Assembly: GCA_937897265.1 (NCBI GenBank)
Contig: CALCPT010000347.1
Location: 1-9,701, forward strand
Length of the DNA stretch: 9,701 bases
Source of the DNA: an uncultured Alcaligenaceae bacterium
GTDB taxonomy: Bacteria > Pseudomonadota > Gammaproteobacteria > Burkholderiales > Burkholderiaceae_B
Direction: 5' to 3'
Below, in pieces: positions 1-5,437 of the stretch (its first letter is position 1; every line of letters begins with the position of its first letter). The position numbers and the translations under genes were made by a program. The notes beneath the pieces are model-generated. The model was not told the origin of the DNA and searched no databases. It saw only the letters and a program-made list of their open reading frames with translations.

Positions 1-122
1 TTGACGCCCTTGCCGCCCGGGTCGACCCGGCTGGAGGTGGCGCGGTGCACCTCACCGCGGAGGAGGGCCTCGATCGTGATGGCCCGGTCGATGCTCGGGT
101 TGGGGGTCAGGGTGACGATCAC
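1..122 (-). CDS. fruK: 1-phosphofructokinase FruK, N-terminal fragment
   Basis: The reverse strand reads from a GTG at 122-120 into MIVTLTPNPSIDRAI, then a segment ending SSRVDPGGKGV, and runs off the window edge after 40 codons. This is the N-terminus of the PfkB/ribokinase-family enzyme that phosphorylates fructose-1-phosphate to fructose-1,6-bisphosphate after PTS uptake of fructose. The TPNPSIDR and DPGGKGVN segments are family hallmarks. The start overlaps the stop of the preceding gene by four bases (GTGA, 119-122), suggesting translational coupling. GC content and codon use look actinobacterial and unlike the HslUV part of the window, so this piece probably comes from another genome. 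Identity is fairly sure; its place on this contig is doubtful. Confidence 0.7.
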   Translation of the reverse strand, partial: MIVTLTPNPSIDRAITIEALLRGEVHRATSSRVDPGGKGV

Positions 123-211
123 GCGGTCACGACCTCGGGGCCGGCGGCGCGCAGCTCGGCGGCGGCGGCCGCCAGGGCGGGGCGGTACCGCGCAAAGGGC
201 TGCTCAATGGC
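119..211 (-). CDS. C-terminal tail of the gene upstream of fruK
   Basis: The reverse strand has an open frame ending in a segment that closes with ELRAAGPEVVTA and a TGA at 121-119. The stop overlaps the fruK GTG by four bases. In Actinobacteria the gene before fruK is often a DeoR-family regulator, and an 'AAG.EVV.A' ending would suit one, but about 30 residues are too few to assign a family. The frame becomes meaningless poly-glycine above about 215, where the GCC run begins, so the left-hand piece of the composite probably ends there. Confidence 0.4.
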   Translation of the reverse strand, partial: AIEQPFARYRPALAAAAAELRAAGPEVVTA

Positions 212-451
212 GGGCGCGCCGCCGCCGCCGCCGCCGCTGCCGCCACCGCCGCCGCCAAGGCCATCACGCCCGCCGCCGTGCGCGAGAAGAACCTGCCCTT
301 CAACTTTGCCACCAGCGGCACCGTCTACCTACCCATGGCGGCGGGCGACGGCTGGCTGCCGCAGGGCCCGGTCACCCCCGAAAAGACGTTCAGCAACGAA
401 GCCCGAACGACCGCAGCAAACCGGCTGTCTCGAAAAGCGGCAAGCCCATGA
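206..451 (+). pseudogene. Alanine-rich protein fragment of unknown family
   Basis: In the frame with codons at 257 and 260, the sequence reads through an alanine tract into a balanced, protein-like segment (AAVREKNLPFNFATSGTVY, then GDGWLPQGPVTPEKTF) and ends at TGA 449-451. The other two plus frames here give arginine/proline-rich nonsense, so this is the likeliest coding frame. No start codon is visible; the frame merges leftwards into the GCC run and the minus-strand piece. The stop overlaps an ATG at 448 (ATGA), as between coupled genes, but that frame ends after four codons (MMPE, stop). I do not recognise the family. It is probably one component of the composite end. Confidence 0.35.
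218..256 (+). repeat. GCC-type trinucleotide run
   Basis: About 13 consecutive GCC-like triplets (two are interrupted: GCT at 236 and ACC at 245) encode an alanine tract in the frame that continues into the next fragment. It is a low-complexity sequence lying where the fruK-side piece meets the following piece, so it is a plausible place for a false join. It could equally be a normal alanine-rich linker in a high-GC protein. Confidence 0.6.
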
Positions 452-482
452 TGCCTGAATAACTGCCCCGGATCTGTTCAAT

Positions 483-662
483 ATGGGCGGCCGCCTGGCC
501 CTGCGCCCGGCCCTGCGCTGGATCGCCCGCAGCGACACGCCCGAGATCTTCACCGCGGCGGCACTGCTGCTGGTGGTGGCCACGGCCGCGTTGATGCAGA
601 GCGTGGGGCTGTCGATGGCGCTGGGGGCCTTCCTCGCCGGGGTGCTGCTGGCCGAAAGCGAC
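483..662 (+). pseudogene. Kef-type (CPA2) cation:proton antiporter, internal fragment
   Basis: About 60 residues read [14 protein letters not shown], then a hydrophobic segment, then [18 protein letters not shown]. This matches the membrane core of CPA2 antiporters such as KefB/KefC, including the conserved [11 protein letters not shown] helix. Both ends are missing: a full antiporter has several hundred more residues on each side, and the frame changes family after AESD (about 651-665). The ATG at 483 falls inside what should be a continuous domain, so it is not a real start. The GC-rich codon use differs from the downstream genome. It is a fragment inside the composite open frame 483-1187. 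Confidence 0.7.
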
Positions 663-941
663 GCCCTGGGCGAGGGCCTGGCCGAGGCCATGGAGGCGCT
701 GGTCGTCCCGCTGATGGCGAACTACGACGCCGTGCTGACCCCCGCCACCAGCCAGGGCAAGAACTTCAGCCCGCGGATCGCCGCCAAGCTGGACGTGGCC
801 CAGATCTCGGAAGTGATCGAGGTCGTCTCCGCCGACACCTTCGTGCGTCCGATCTATGCCGGCAACGCGCTGGAAACCGTGCAGTCGGCTGACGCCAAGA
901 AGGTGCTGACCGTGCGCCCGACCGCCTTCAAGGCGGCCGGC
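663..941 (+). pseudogene. etfA: Electron transfer flavoprotein alpha subunit, internal fragment
   Basis: Residues 61-153 of the composite frame contain [50 protein letters not shown] and [11 protein letters not shown]. These are the consecutive conserved segments of the N-terminal half of EtfA, which with EtfB passes electrons from acyl-CoA and other dehydrogenases to the quinone pool. The expected N-terminus is missing, and so is the C-terminal FAD-binding domain. The left joint lies near 651-668 and the right near 933-947. The piece stays in frame only because both joints fall on similar residues. Family identity is strong; this copy is certainly not a functional gene. Confidence 0.8.
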
Positions 942-1046
942 GATCCGAACGTCTATCCCGAGCAGATCAAAGAAGGGCTGCGTCCGTGGCAGCCGTTCAA
1001 GGTCTACATGGGCGGCGTACGCGAGAACGAGCCGTGGACGGTGCGT
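942..1046 (+). pseudogene. PIG-L/LmbE-type deacetylase, internal fragment (probable)
   Basis: About 35 residues ([20 protein letters not shown], then KVYMGG and [10 protein letters not shown]) resemble a stretch in the middle or C-terminal part of PIG-L family deacetylases, where a YPEQ..EGL.PWQP segment is followed by a T.RID.GEY-like segment. The zinc-binding motifs of the family lie outside this short piece, so the assignment rests on recall of one segment. The RIDSGEY end coincides with the same residues in DksA, which hides the joint in 1044-1064. Confidence 0.55.
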
Positions 1047-1187
1047 ATCGACAGCGGCGAGTACGGCTGGTGCGACGAAACTGGTGAGCCCATCGGCTTG
1101 CGCCGTTTGTTAGCTCGCCCCACCGCAACCTTGTCTCTCGAAGCTCAAGAGCGTCGCGAGATGCGTCAAAAAATGTTTGGGGATTAA
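1044..1187 (+). CDS. dksA: RNA polymerase-binding regulator DksA, C-terminal end
   Basis: The last 47 codons of the composite frame read [18 protein letters not shown], then [18 protein letters not shown], ending QKMFGD. This is the C-terminal zinc-finger region and terminal helix of DksA, which binds RNA polymerase in the secondary channel and, with ppGpp, adjusts rRNA and amino-acid promoters. The four finger positions are C, T, S and A, so three of the four zinc cysteines are absent, as in the cysteine-poor DksA forms known from several proteobacteria. GC falls here to match the following genes, and dksA commonly precedes hslVU in Burkholderiales, so this piece belongs to the real chromosome. 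The N-terminal coiled coil with its DxxDxA tip is missing because the composite joint interrupts it. A strong terminator follows about 100 bp downstream. Confidence 0.8.
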   Translation, partial: RIDSGEYGWCDETGEPIGLRRLLARPTATLSLEAQERREMRQKMFGD

Positions 1188-1285
1188 AGAGTTGCATTGC
1201 GTTGAGTCTGACGCGTTAACGCAGAAGGCTCACTCGCTTTTATTGATATAGACCCTAACGATAAAACGACAGGGCAAATCCACAG
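1188..1285 (+). other. dksA-hslV intergenic region, no clear promoter
   Basis: I looked for sigma-70 (TTGACA/TATAAT) and heat-shock sigma-32 (CTTGAA with CCCCAT) elements in these 98 bases. AT-rich segments such as TTGATA (1243-1248) and TATAGA (1247-1252) occur, but none has a partner at 16-18 bp. The hslVU promoter therefore remains unassigned and could lie here, or inside dksA. Confidence 0.4.
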
Positions 1286-1319
1286 GGCACACTCACAGCA
1301 CTTAGAGTGTGCCTTTTTT
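1286..1319 (+). terminator. Strong intrinsic terminator after dksA
   Basis: A perfect 9-bp stem (GGCACACTC at 1286-1294, GAGTGTGCC at 1305-1313) with a 10-base loop is followed by six T residues (1314-1319). It ends only 16 bases before the hslV ATG. It should end dksA transcription, but any hslVU transcript started upstream of 1286 would also cross it. Confidence 0.85.
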
Positions 1320-1335
1320 ACTATCGAGCCTCAGT

Positions 1336-1872
1336 ATGGAACAATTTCACGGCACAACCATCATCAGCGTGAGGCGCGGCAATCACGTTGCTCTGGGTGG
1401 TGATGGTCAAGTCACACTCGGCAATATTGTGATCAAGGCAACCGCGCGTAAAATTCGACGCCTGTATCACGACAAAATTCTGGCAGGTTTTGCGGGTGCA
1501 ACAGCCGATGCCTTTACCTTGCAAGAACGCTTCGAAGCCAAGCTAGAAAAACATCAAGGCAATCTGATGCGCTCGGCCGTTGAACTCACACGCGACTGGC
1601 GCACCGATCGCGTGTTGCGTCGCCTTGAGGCGATGCTGATCGTGGCTGATCGCGATCACACCTTGGTACTCACCGGTAACGGCGATGTGCTTGAACCCGA
1701 AAACGGTATCGCTGCGATCGGCTCGGGTGGCGCTTACGCGCAATCGGCCGCACTCGCTCTGTTGCGCAATACCGAACTCAGCCCTGAAGTCATCGTCAAA
1801 CAGTCGCTCGAAATTGCCGGCGACCTTTGCATCTACACCAATCAACAACATCTGATTGAAACTCTGGAATAA
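1336..1872 (+). CDS. hslV: ATP-dependent protease proteolytic subunit HslV
   Basis: This 178-residue protein is the threonine peptidase of the two-part HslUV (ClpQY) protease. Two hexameric HslV rings form a proteasome-like chamber that degrades substrates unfolded by HslU in the cytoplasm. The sequence has [38 protein letters not shown], the long [20 protein letters not shown] helix, and [14 protein letters not shown]. The nucleophile is expected to be Thr7. The ATG at 1336 adds a six-residue MEQFHG leader before TTI, as in many Burkholderiales homologues and unlike the E. coli form, where TTI directly follows Met. The leader must be removed to free the threonine. An in-frame ATG at 1309 was rejected because it lies inside the terminator stem. 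hslU begins two bases after the stop, so the genes form an operon. No strong Shine-Dalgarno sequence is visible. Confidence 0.96.
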   Translation: MEQFHGTTIISVRRGNHVALGGDGQVTLGNIVIKATARKIRRLYHDKILAGFAGATADAFTLQERFEAKLEKHQGNLMRSAVELTRDWRTDRVLRRLEAMLIVADRDHTLVLTGNGDVLEPENGIAAIGSGGAYAQSAALALLRNTELSPEVIVKQSLEIAGDLCIYTNQQHLIETLE

Positions 1873-1874
1873 GC

Positions 1875-3206
1875 ATGTCTGCCTCAACCATGACCCCCAG
1901 TGAAATTGTTTCTGAACTCGATAAGCATATCGTTGGTCAAAACCGCGCCAAACGTTCGGTCGCAGTTGCCCTGCGCAACCGCTGGCGTCGCCAGCAAGTC
2001 GCCGAGCCGTTGCGTACCGAAATTCATCCCAAAAATATTTTGATGATTGGCCCAACCGGCGTGGGCAAAACTGAAATCGCCCGACGACTCGCTAAGCTCG
2101 CTGACGCGCCATTTATCAAAATCGAAGCCACGAAATTTACTGAGGTCGGTTATGTGGGGCGCGATGTCGACACCATTATCCGTGACCTCGCTGAAATCGC
2201 CATCAAGCAAACACGCGAGCACGAAATGAAACGCGTGCGCACGCAGGCCGAAGACGCCGCCGAAGACCGCATCCTTGATGTGCTGTTGGCTCCGGCGCGC
2301 GCGGCCGACGGCTCGCCGATTCGTGAAGAGACTGCAACGCGTCAGACCTTTAGAAAGCGTTTGCGTGAAGGGCATCTCGATGCAACTGAAATCGACATTG
2401 AAGTCGCTGCTAACGCTCCACAGATGGACATCATGACGCCACCTGGCATGGAGGATATGGCCGAGCAATTAAAAGGTATGTTCGCCGGTCTGGCGCGTGA
2501 AAAAAAGAAATCGCGCAAGATGACTGTGAAAGAGGCCTTCAAACTTCTGACCGACGAAGAGGCCGCAAAGCGCGTCAACGAAGACGACCTGCGTACGATT
2601 GCGATTCACAAAGTTGAGCAACACGGCATCGTGTTTTTAGACGAGATCGACAAGATCGCAGCGCGTCAAGAAACGAGCGGCGCTGATGTATCGCGTCAAG
2701 GCGTGCAGCGCGATCTGTTGCCCTTAGTCGAAGGCACAACAGTGACCACTAAGTACGGCATGATCCGGACCGATCACATTTTGTTTATTGCGTCAGGTGC
2801 ATTTCATTTGTCGCGTCCTTCTGATCTGATCCCTGAGTTGCAAGGACGTTTTCCGATTCGAGTTGAGCTTGATTCACTGACGGCTAAAGATTTTGTTCGC
2901 ATCCTGTGCGATACCGACGCTTCGCTTACCAAGCAGTACAGCGCCTTGCTCGCGACCGAAGACGTACATCTTGAGTTTACCGACGACGGTATCGCGCGCT
3001 TGGCTGAGCTTGCCTTTGAAGTGAACGAGCGCACCGAAAATATTGGCGCACGGCGCCTGTACACAGTGATGGAAAAACTTCTTGAAGATCTGTCGTTTGA
3101 TGCGGCCAGCAGCAGCGGCAAAACCGTGACGCTTGATGTCGCCTATGTGAACGAGAAGCTTGCAGAAGCGGCGGCCAGCCAGGATCTGGCGCGCTTCGTT
3201 CTTTAA
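1875..3206 (+). CDS. hslU: HslU, ATPase/unfoldase subunit of the HslUV protease
   Basis: This 443-residue AAA+ ATPase forms a hexamer that recognises, unfolds and threads proteins into HslV. Visible motifs are the N-terminal [20 protein letters not shown], Walker A GPTGVGKT (59-66), the pore loop GYVG (92-95), a charged intermediate (I) domain at about 110-240, Walker B IVFLDEID (252-259), the [20 protein letters not shown] segment with the arginine-finger region (about 311-330), and [12 protein letters not shown] (391-402) in the sensor-2 helix. The C-terminus ends DLARFVL, the conserved tail that inserts into HslV pockets and activates the protease. Length is normal for the family and no motif is damaged. 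It starts two bases after the hslV stop, so translation is probably coupled. ATG 1875 is used; ATG 1890 (MTPSEI) is a possible alternative. Confidence 0.97.
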   Translation: MSASTMTPSEIVSELDKHIVGQNRAKRSVAVALRNRWRRQQVAEPLRTEIHPKNILMIGPTGVGKTEIARRLAKLADAPFIKIEATKFTEVGYVGRDVDTIIRDLAEIAIKQTREHEMKRVRTQAEDAAEDRILDVLLAPARAADGSPIREETATRQTFRKRLREGHLDATEIDIEVAANAPQMDIMTPPGMEDMAEQLKGMFAGLAREKKKSRKMTVKEAFKLLTDEEAAKRVNEDDLRTIAIHKVEQHGIVFLDEIDKIAARQETSGADVSRQGVQRDLLPLVEGTTVTTKYGMIRTDHILFIASGAFHLSRPSDLIPELQGRFPIRVELDSLTAKDFVRILCDTDASLTKQYSALLATEDVHLEFTDDGIARLAELAFEVNERTENIGARRLYTVMEKLLEDLSFDAASSSGKTVTLDVAYVNEKLAEAAASQDLARFVL

Positions 3207-3227
3207 GGATGGTCAGGTATTGCTCGA

Positions 3228-3247
3228 CAGGCGCAGCATAGCGCCTG
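3228..3247 (+). terminator. Possible terminator hairpin after hslU
   Basis: A perfect 7-bp stem (CAGGCGC at 3228-3234, GCGCCTG at 3241-3247) with a six-base loop lies 22 bases after the hslU stop. It is followed only by AGGTTTCTCTC, not a continuous T run, so termination would be partial. It may instead protect the mRNA 3' end. Confidence 0.45.
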
Positions 3248-3321
3248 AGGTTTCTCTCCCGTCTGTCGGCTTAAGACGTGGGTCTGCTTGGCCGTACAAC
3301 TCTCCGGATAAGCCTCTTTGA

Positions 3322-3342
3322 CCTACTAGCGTATATAGTAGG
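3322..3342. promoter_or_regulatory. Palindrome upstream of Bug gene, candidate operator
   Basis: CCTACTA (3322-3328) and TAGTAGG (3336-3342) form a perfect 7-bp inverted repeat around a seven-base AT-rich centre, 34 bases before the Bug gene start. TTGACC at 3318-3323 resembles a -35 element and overlaps the left arm, but no good -10 stands 16-18 bp further on. The site could bind a dimeric regulator or form an RNA hairpin in the leader. No regulator gene is adjacent. Confidence 0.4.
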
Positions 3343-3376
3343 GGCATCAATTAAAAAATACGTCCGGAGACAGCCA

Positions 3377-4360
3377 ATGCCCTCATTCGCCTTGAAACTC
3401 TGCGCGCTTGCGCTCATCTCTGCCAGTGCGCTCTGGGTCGCGCCTGGCGCTAGGGCGCAAGACTTTTCGCCTAAGCCCATTACGCTAGTAGTCGGCTTCC
3501 CTGCCGGAGGTTCTAACGATATCGTCGCACGCTTGATTGCACCGCACTTAAGCGAGGCCCTGAAAACGTCAGTCATTATTGAGATCAAGGCGGGCGCAAG
3601 TGGCACCATCGCAGCGGGTTCGGTGGTTCGTTCTGCACCGGATGGCCACACCTTATTGGTGTCGAGCCTCAGCCCAACAGCGGTCACGCCGCAGACCATG
3701 CGAAAGCCTCCGTATGATCCCCGCGTAGATTTAATTCCGATCAACATGCTTGGCTTCACACCCGAAACCATCGCTGTGGGCCCGACGTTGCCCAACGTCA
3801 AGACACTGGCTGAATTGATTGCGCTGGCGCAAACCCGCGAGATCACGATGTCTTCGGCAGGTGTAGGTGGGTTTCCACACTTGGCGATTGAGCTGCTGAC
3901 GATCGCCACCAAAGGTAAGTTTGTTCATGTACCGTACAAGGGTGCGACACCCGCTGTCGCGGATACGGCCGCCGGTCACGTAGACGCCACGATGATGGAC
4001 ACCCCGCCTTTACTCGGCTTAATTAAAGAGGGTCGTCTAACCGCCCTGGCTGTTTCAAGCGAAAAGCGCTTAAGCGTTTTGCCTGACGTGCCAACCGCGC
4101 AAGACACCGTACCAGGCTTTATCGCTGTCAGTTGGATCGGACTCTTTGCTCCCGCCAAAACGCCTACTGCGGTGATCACTCGCATCAACGAGGCGTTAAC
4201 ACTCACCTTAAGAAAGCCCGAGGTGATGGCGCAACTCGAAAAGGTTGCCTTGCCTTCTGGACTGATGGCGTCATCGGACGAATTTCAGAAGTTTGTCAGC
4301 GCCGAATACATACGTTGGGGTGAAGTGCTCAAGCAGGCGAAGATTGAGTTAACCGACTAA
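3377..4360 (+). CDS. Bug-family (TctC-like) periplasmic solute receptor
   Basis: The mature protein should bind a small carboxylated solute in the periplasm. The start at 3377 gives 327 residues, a GGAGA ribosome site six bases upstream (3366-3370), and a classic Sec signal peptide (MPSFALKLCALALISASALW, cleavage after ARA before QDF). The longer in-frame ORF from 3278 adds 33 residues that would bury the signal peptide, so it was rejected. Family segments follow in order: ITLVVGFPAGGSNDIVARLI, IEIKAGASGTIAAG, an APDGHTLL strand, FPHLAIELLTIATKGKFVHV, PYKGATPAVADTAAGHVDA, and GLIKEGRLTALAVSSEKR. TctA/TctB-like membrane genes are absent nearby, so this is an orphan receptor as is common in Bordetella-like bacteria. 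The ligand cannot be predicted. It is downstream of hslU but separated by 170 bp with a hairpin, so it is probably transcribed on its own. Confidence 0.92.
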   Translation: MPSFALKLCALALISASALWVAPGARAQDFSPKPITLVVGFPAGGSNDIVARLIAPHLSEALKTSVIIEIKAGASGTIAAGSVVRSAPDGHTLLVSSLSPTAVTPQTMRKPPYDPRVDLIPINMLGFTPETIAVGPTLPNVKTLAELIALAQTREITMSSAGVGGFPHLAIELLTIATKGKFVHVPYKGATPAVADTAAGHVDATMMDTPPLLGLIKEGRLTALAVSSEKRLSVLPDVPTAQDTVPGFIAVSWIGLFAPAKTPTAVITRINEALTLTLRKPEVMAQLEKVALPSGLMASSDEFQKFVSAEYIRWGEVLKQAKIELTD

Positions 4361-4395
4361 TCGAACCGCCAACAATAACGACCAAGTACAACAAG

Positions 4396-4414
4396 AACGA
4401 ACCGCTCGTTTTTT
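4396..4414 (+). terminator. Weak terminator-like hairpin after Bug gene
   Basis: A 5-bp stem (AACGA 4396-4400, TCGTT 4406-4410) with a five-base loop runs into T residues (4409-4414). The stem is short, so I rate it weak. It lies just before the start of the next small gene. Confidence 0.3.
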
Positions 4415-4423
4415 GACCACGCC

Positions 4424-4756
4424 ATGACTCTCTTCATTCAAAAAATTATATTGTTGAGTATGTTTGGGCTCAGTACCACAGCTGCGCTAGCGCAAGACTG
4501 GAAAAATCCTGAAGCGAAGTTCGATGCATCAAAACTCATGACGTCAAAAACGACGGTCAGTTGGTTTCGTGTAGACAACGTTCAGGCGACCTGCGAGAAA
4601 GAAAGCCGCAAGAGGGGCTTGGGCGGCTTTGGGTATGCGATCTCTGCGTGCTCGTTTTGGCAAGGCGATAACTGCCAAATTTTCACTGGCAAAAAAACGA
4701 CCATGCACGAATTAGGTCATGAAACCAGACACTGCTTTCAGGGCAATTTCCACTGA
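4424..4756 (+). CDS. Small secreted cysteine-containing protein with HELGH motif
   Basis: The 110-residue product has an N-terminal signal peptide (hydrophobic IILLSMFGLSTTAALA, likely cut after ALA before QDW), leaving a mature chain of about 87 residues. Four cysteines (57, 76, 84, 104) could form two disulfides in the periplasm. Near the C-terminus is MHELGHETRHCFQGNFH, which contains HELGH (95-99), a match to the zinc-metallopeptidase HExxH pattern, with further histidines at 103 and 110. The family is not one I can name. The protein is far smaller than usual zincin domains, so it may be a minimal peptidase, a metal-binding protein, or a chance match. No good Shine-Dalgarno sequence precedes the ATG, but the signal peptide supports the start. 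It lies 63 bp after the Bug gene on the same strand and faces a convergent gene. Confidence 0.75.
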   Translation: MTLFIQKIILLSMFGLSTTAALAQDWKNPEAKFDASKLMTSKTTVSWFRVDNVQATCEKESRKRGLGGFGYAISACSFWQGDNCQIFTGKKTTMHELGHETRHCFQGNFH

Positions 4757-4799
4757 TCCGCCAAGGCGAACGAGCGCCGATCAACTAGTCATCACCCGG

Positions 4800-5348
4800 T
4801 TACTTTGCTGCACTTTGACGTAAGACCAGAAATAACTTGGTCAGGATCACCATCTCGGGGATGCCAGAAATGAACGTGTCGTAATTGTCAAAGGTCGTGG
4901 CGTATTCAAGATCGCCACTGCTCGCGATCCCCTGCAAATAGCCCCACACATGAAACGCAATCAACGGTAAGAGCCAAACTGCGCGACCTTTGTCGAAGGC
5001 TTGTACCTTGACCAAAAAGTAGGCGAGCCCAAAGTAACCCGCAAAAAACACAAAGTTGAAGCCAGAGCTATAGCCCCCGTTTTCGGCCGCTGAGGTCGTT
5101 AAAAAATAAATCCCCAGGTCAAACAGGGCAACGTAAAAAAACATCTTCCAGAGTTCGGCGGGGTTATCAAACGCCTTCAAAGGCGCAGCCGGCGCAATCA
5201 CCTGAATCACTGGACTCACTGGGCTCACAACGTCTGCAGATTGACTTGGCTGTTCTGCCACAGGCGCAACGACAATAGCCTTGCCACAGGCGCTACAAAA
5301 CTTGGCATCGTCTGCACTTTTAGTGCCACAGGCTGAACAGTAGGGCAT
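4800..5348 (-). CDS. Zinc-ribbon membrane protein
   Basis: The 182-residue protein starts with a rubredoxin-like zinc ribbon, MPYCSACG then AKFCSACGKA, with cysteines at 4, 7, 18 and 21. A low-complexity Pro/Val/Ala linker (about 26-58) leads to hydrophobic segments at about 68-85, 97-115, 122-141 and 162-177, so three or four membrane helices are likely. Zinc ribbons followed by membrane domains are widespread in bacteria and mostly of unknown function; this one is not assignable further. An AGAGAT ribosome site sits just before the ATG. It lies 81 bp beyond the SDR stop on the same strand but has a possible promoter of its own, so it need not belong to the catabolic operon. It is convergent with the small secreted-protein gene (43 bp between stops). 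Confidence 0.82.
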   Translation of the reverse strand: MPYCSACGTKSADDAKFCSACGKAIVVAPVAEQPSQSADVVSPVSPVIQVIAPAAPLKAFDNPAELWKMFFYVALFDLGIYFLTTSAAENGGYSSGFNFVFFAGYFGLAYFLVKVQAFDKGRAVWLLPLIAFHVWGYLQGIASSGDLEYATTFDNYDTFISGIPEMVILTKLFLVLRQSAAK

Positions 5349-5382
5349 CGCTGATCTCTTTGAAAAAGGTAAAACTCGCGTG

Positions 5383-5410
5383 TTAATACTTTAATGCAAT
5401 ATGGCAGCAA
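5383..5410 (-). promoter_or_regulatory. Possible sigma-70 promoter for the zinc-ribbon gene
   Basis: On the minus strand TTGCTG (5410-5405) and TATTAA (5388-5383) are separated by 16 bp and lie about 35 bases before the ATG at 5348. Both hexamers deviate from consensus, so this is a moderate candidate only. Confidence 0.35.
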
Positions 5411-5414
5411 TAGG

Positions 5415-5437
5415 CTGATTTTTCAAGTCTTAATCAG
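5415..5437 (-). terminator. Weak hairpin overlapping the SDR stop codon
   Basis: CTGATT and AATCAG form a perfect 6-bp stem with an 11-base loop that spans the TAA of the SDR gene. No T run follows on the minus strand, so it may be only a weak 3'-end structure for the operon. Confidence 0.25.

Larger units (their letters stand above)
1..1060. other. Composite GC-rich contig end, probable chimera
   Basis: This stretch has very high GC and strong G/C third-position use, unlike everything after about 1065. It contains pieces of at least five unrelated families in a row, on both strands: FruK start (minus), an alanine-rich unknown, a Kef-type antiporter segment, an EtfA segment and a PIG-L-like segment, joined to the DksA C-terminus. 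No piece is a complete gene. The last three joints occur where neighbouring families have similar residues (near 651-668, 933-947 and 1044-1064), which keeps the frame open. That is what an assembler or a chimeric library molecule would produce when joining at short shared sequence. The family assignments come from recognised motifs; the artefact reading is inference. A decayed genomic region is possible but would not normally keep clean in-frame joints. Confidence 0.75.

Noticed and set aside
218..256. GCC run as a CRISPR or functional satellite
   Set aside because: It is a simple trinucleotide stretch with no spacers, explained by an alanine tract or a joining artefact.
329..691. Minus-strand open frame across the Kef-like piece
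   Set aside because: It spans a composite joint, and the plus strand has clear antiporter and EtfA motifs in this region.
483..1187. A novel four-domain fusion protein
   Set aside because: Each segment is an internal fragment of a larger conserved domain, the base composition changes at the last joint, and such a combination has no biological sense. A chimera explains it better.
1188..1285. Heat-shock sigma-32 promoter for hslVU
   Set aside because: I searched for CTTGAA and CCCCAT-like elements at suitable spacing and found none convincing.
1309..1335. Earlier hslV start at ATG 1309
   Set aside because: This codon is part of the terminator stem and loop, and the added residues are not seen in HslV homologues.
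1884..2468. 194-codon minus-strand open frame opposite hslU
   Set aside because: It is entirely antisense to conserved hslU motifs, and its translation shows no domain.
3278..3376. N-terminal extension of the plus-strand Bug protein from ATG 3278
   Set aside because: It would place 33 residues before a standard signal peptide and has no good ribosome site; ATG 3377 has GGAGA at correct spacing.
3271..3912. 213-codon open frame on the minus strand opposite the Bug gene
   Set aside because: It overlaps a well-supported gene and its translation shows no recognisable family; it is a shadow of the codon pattern.
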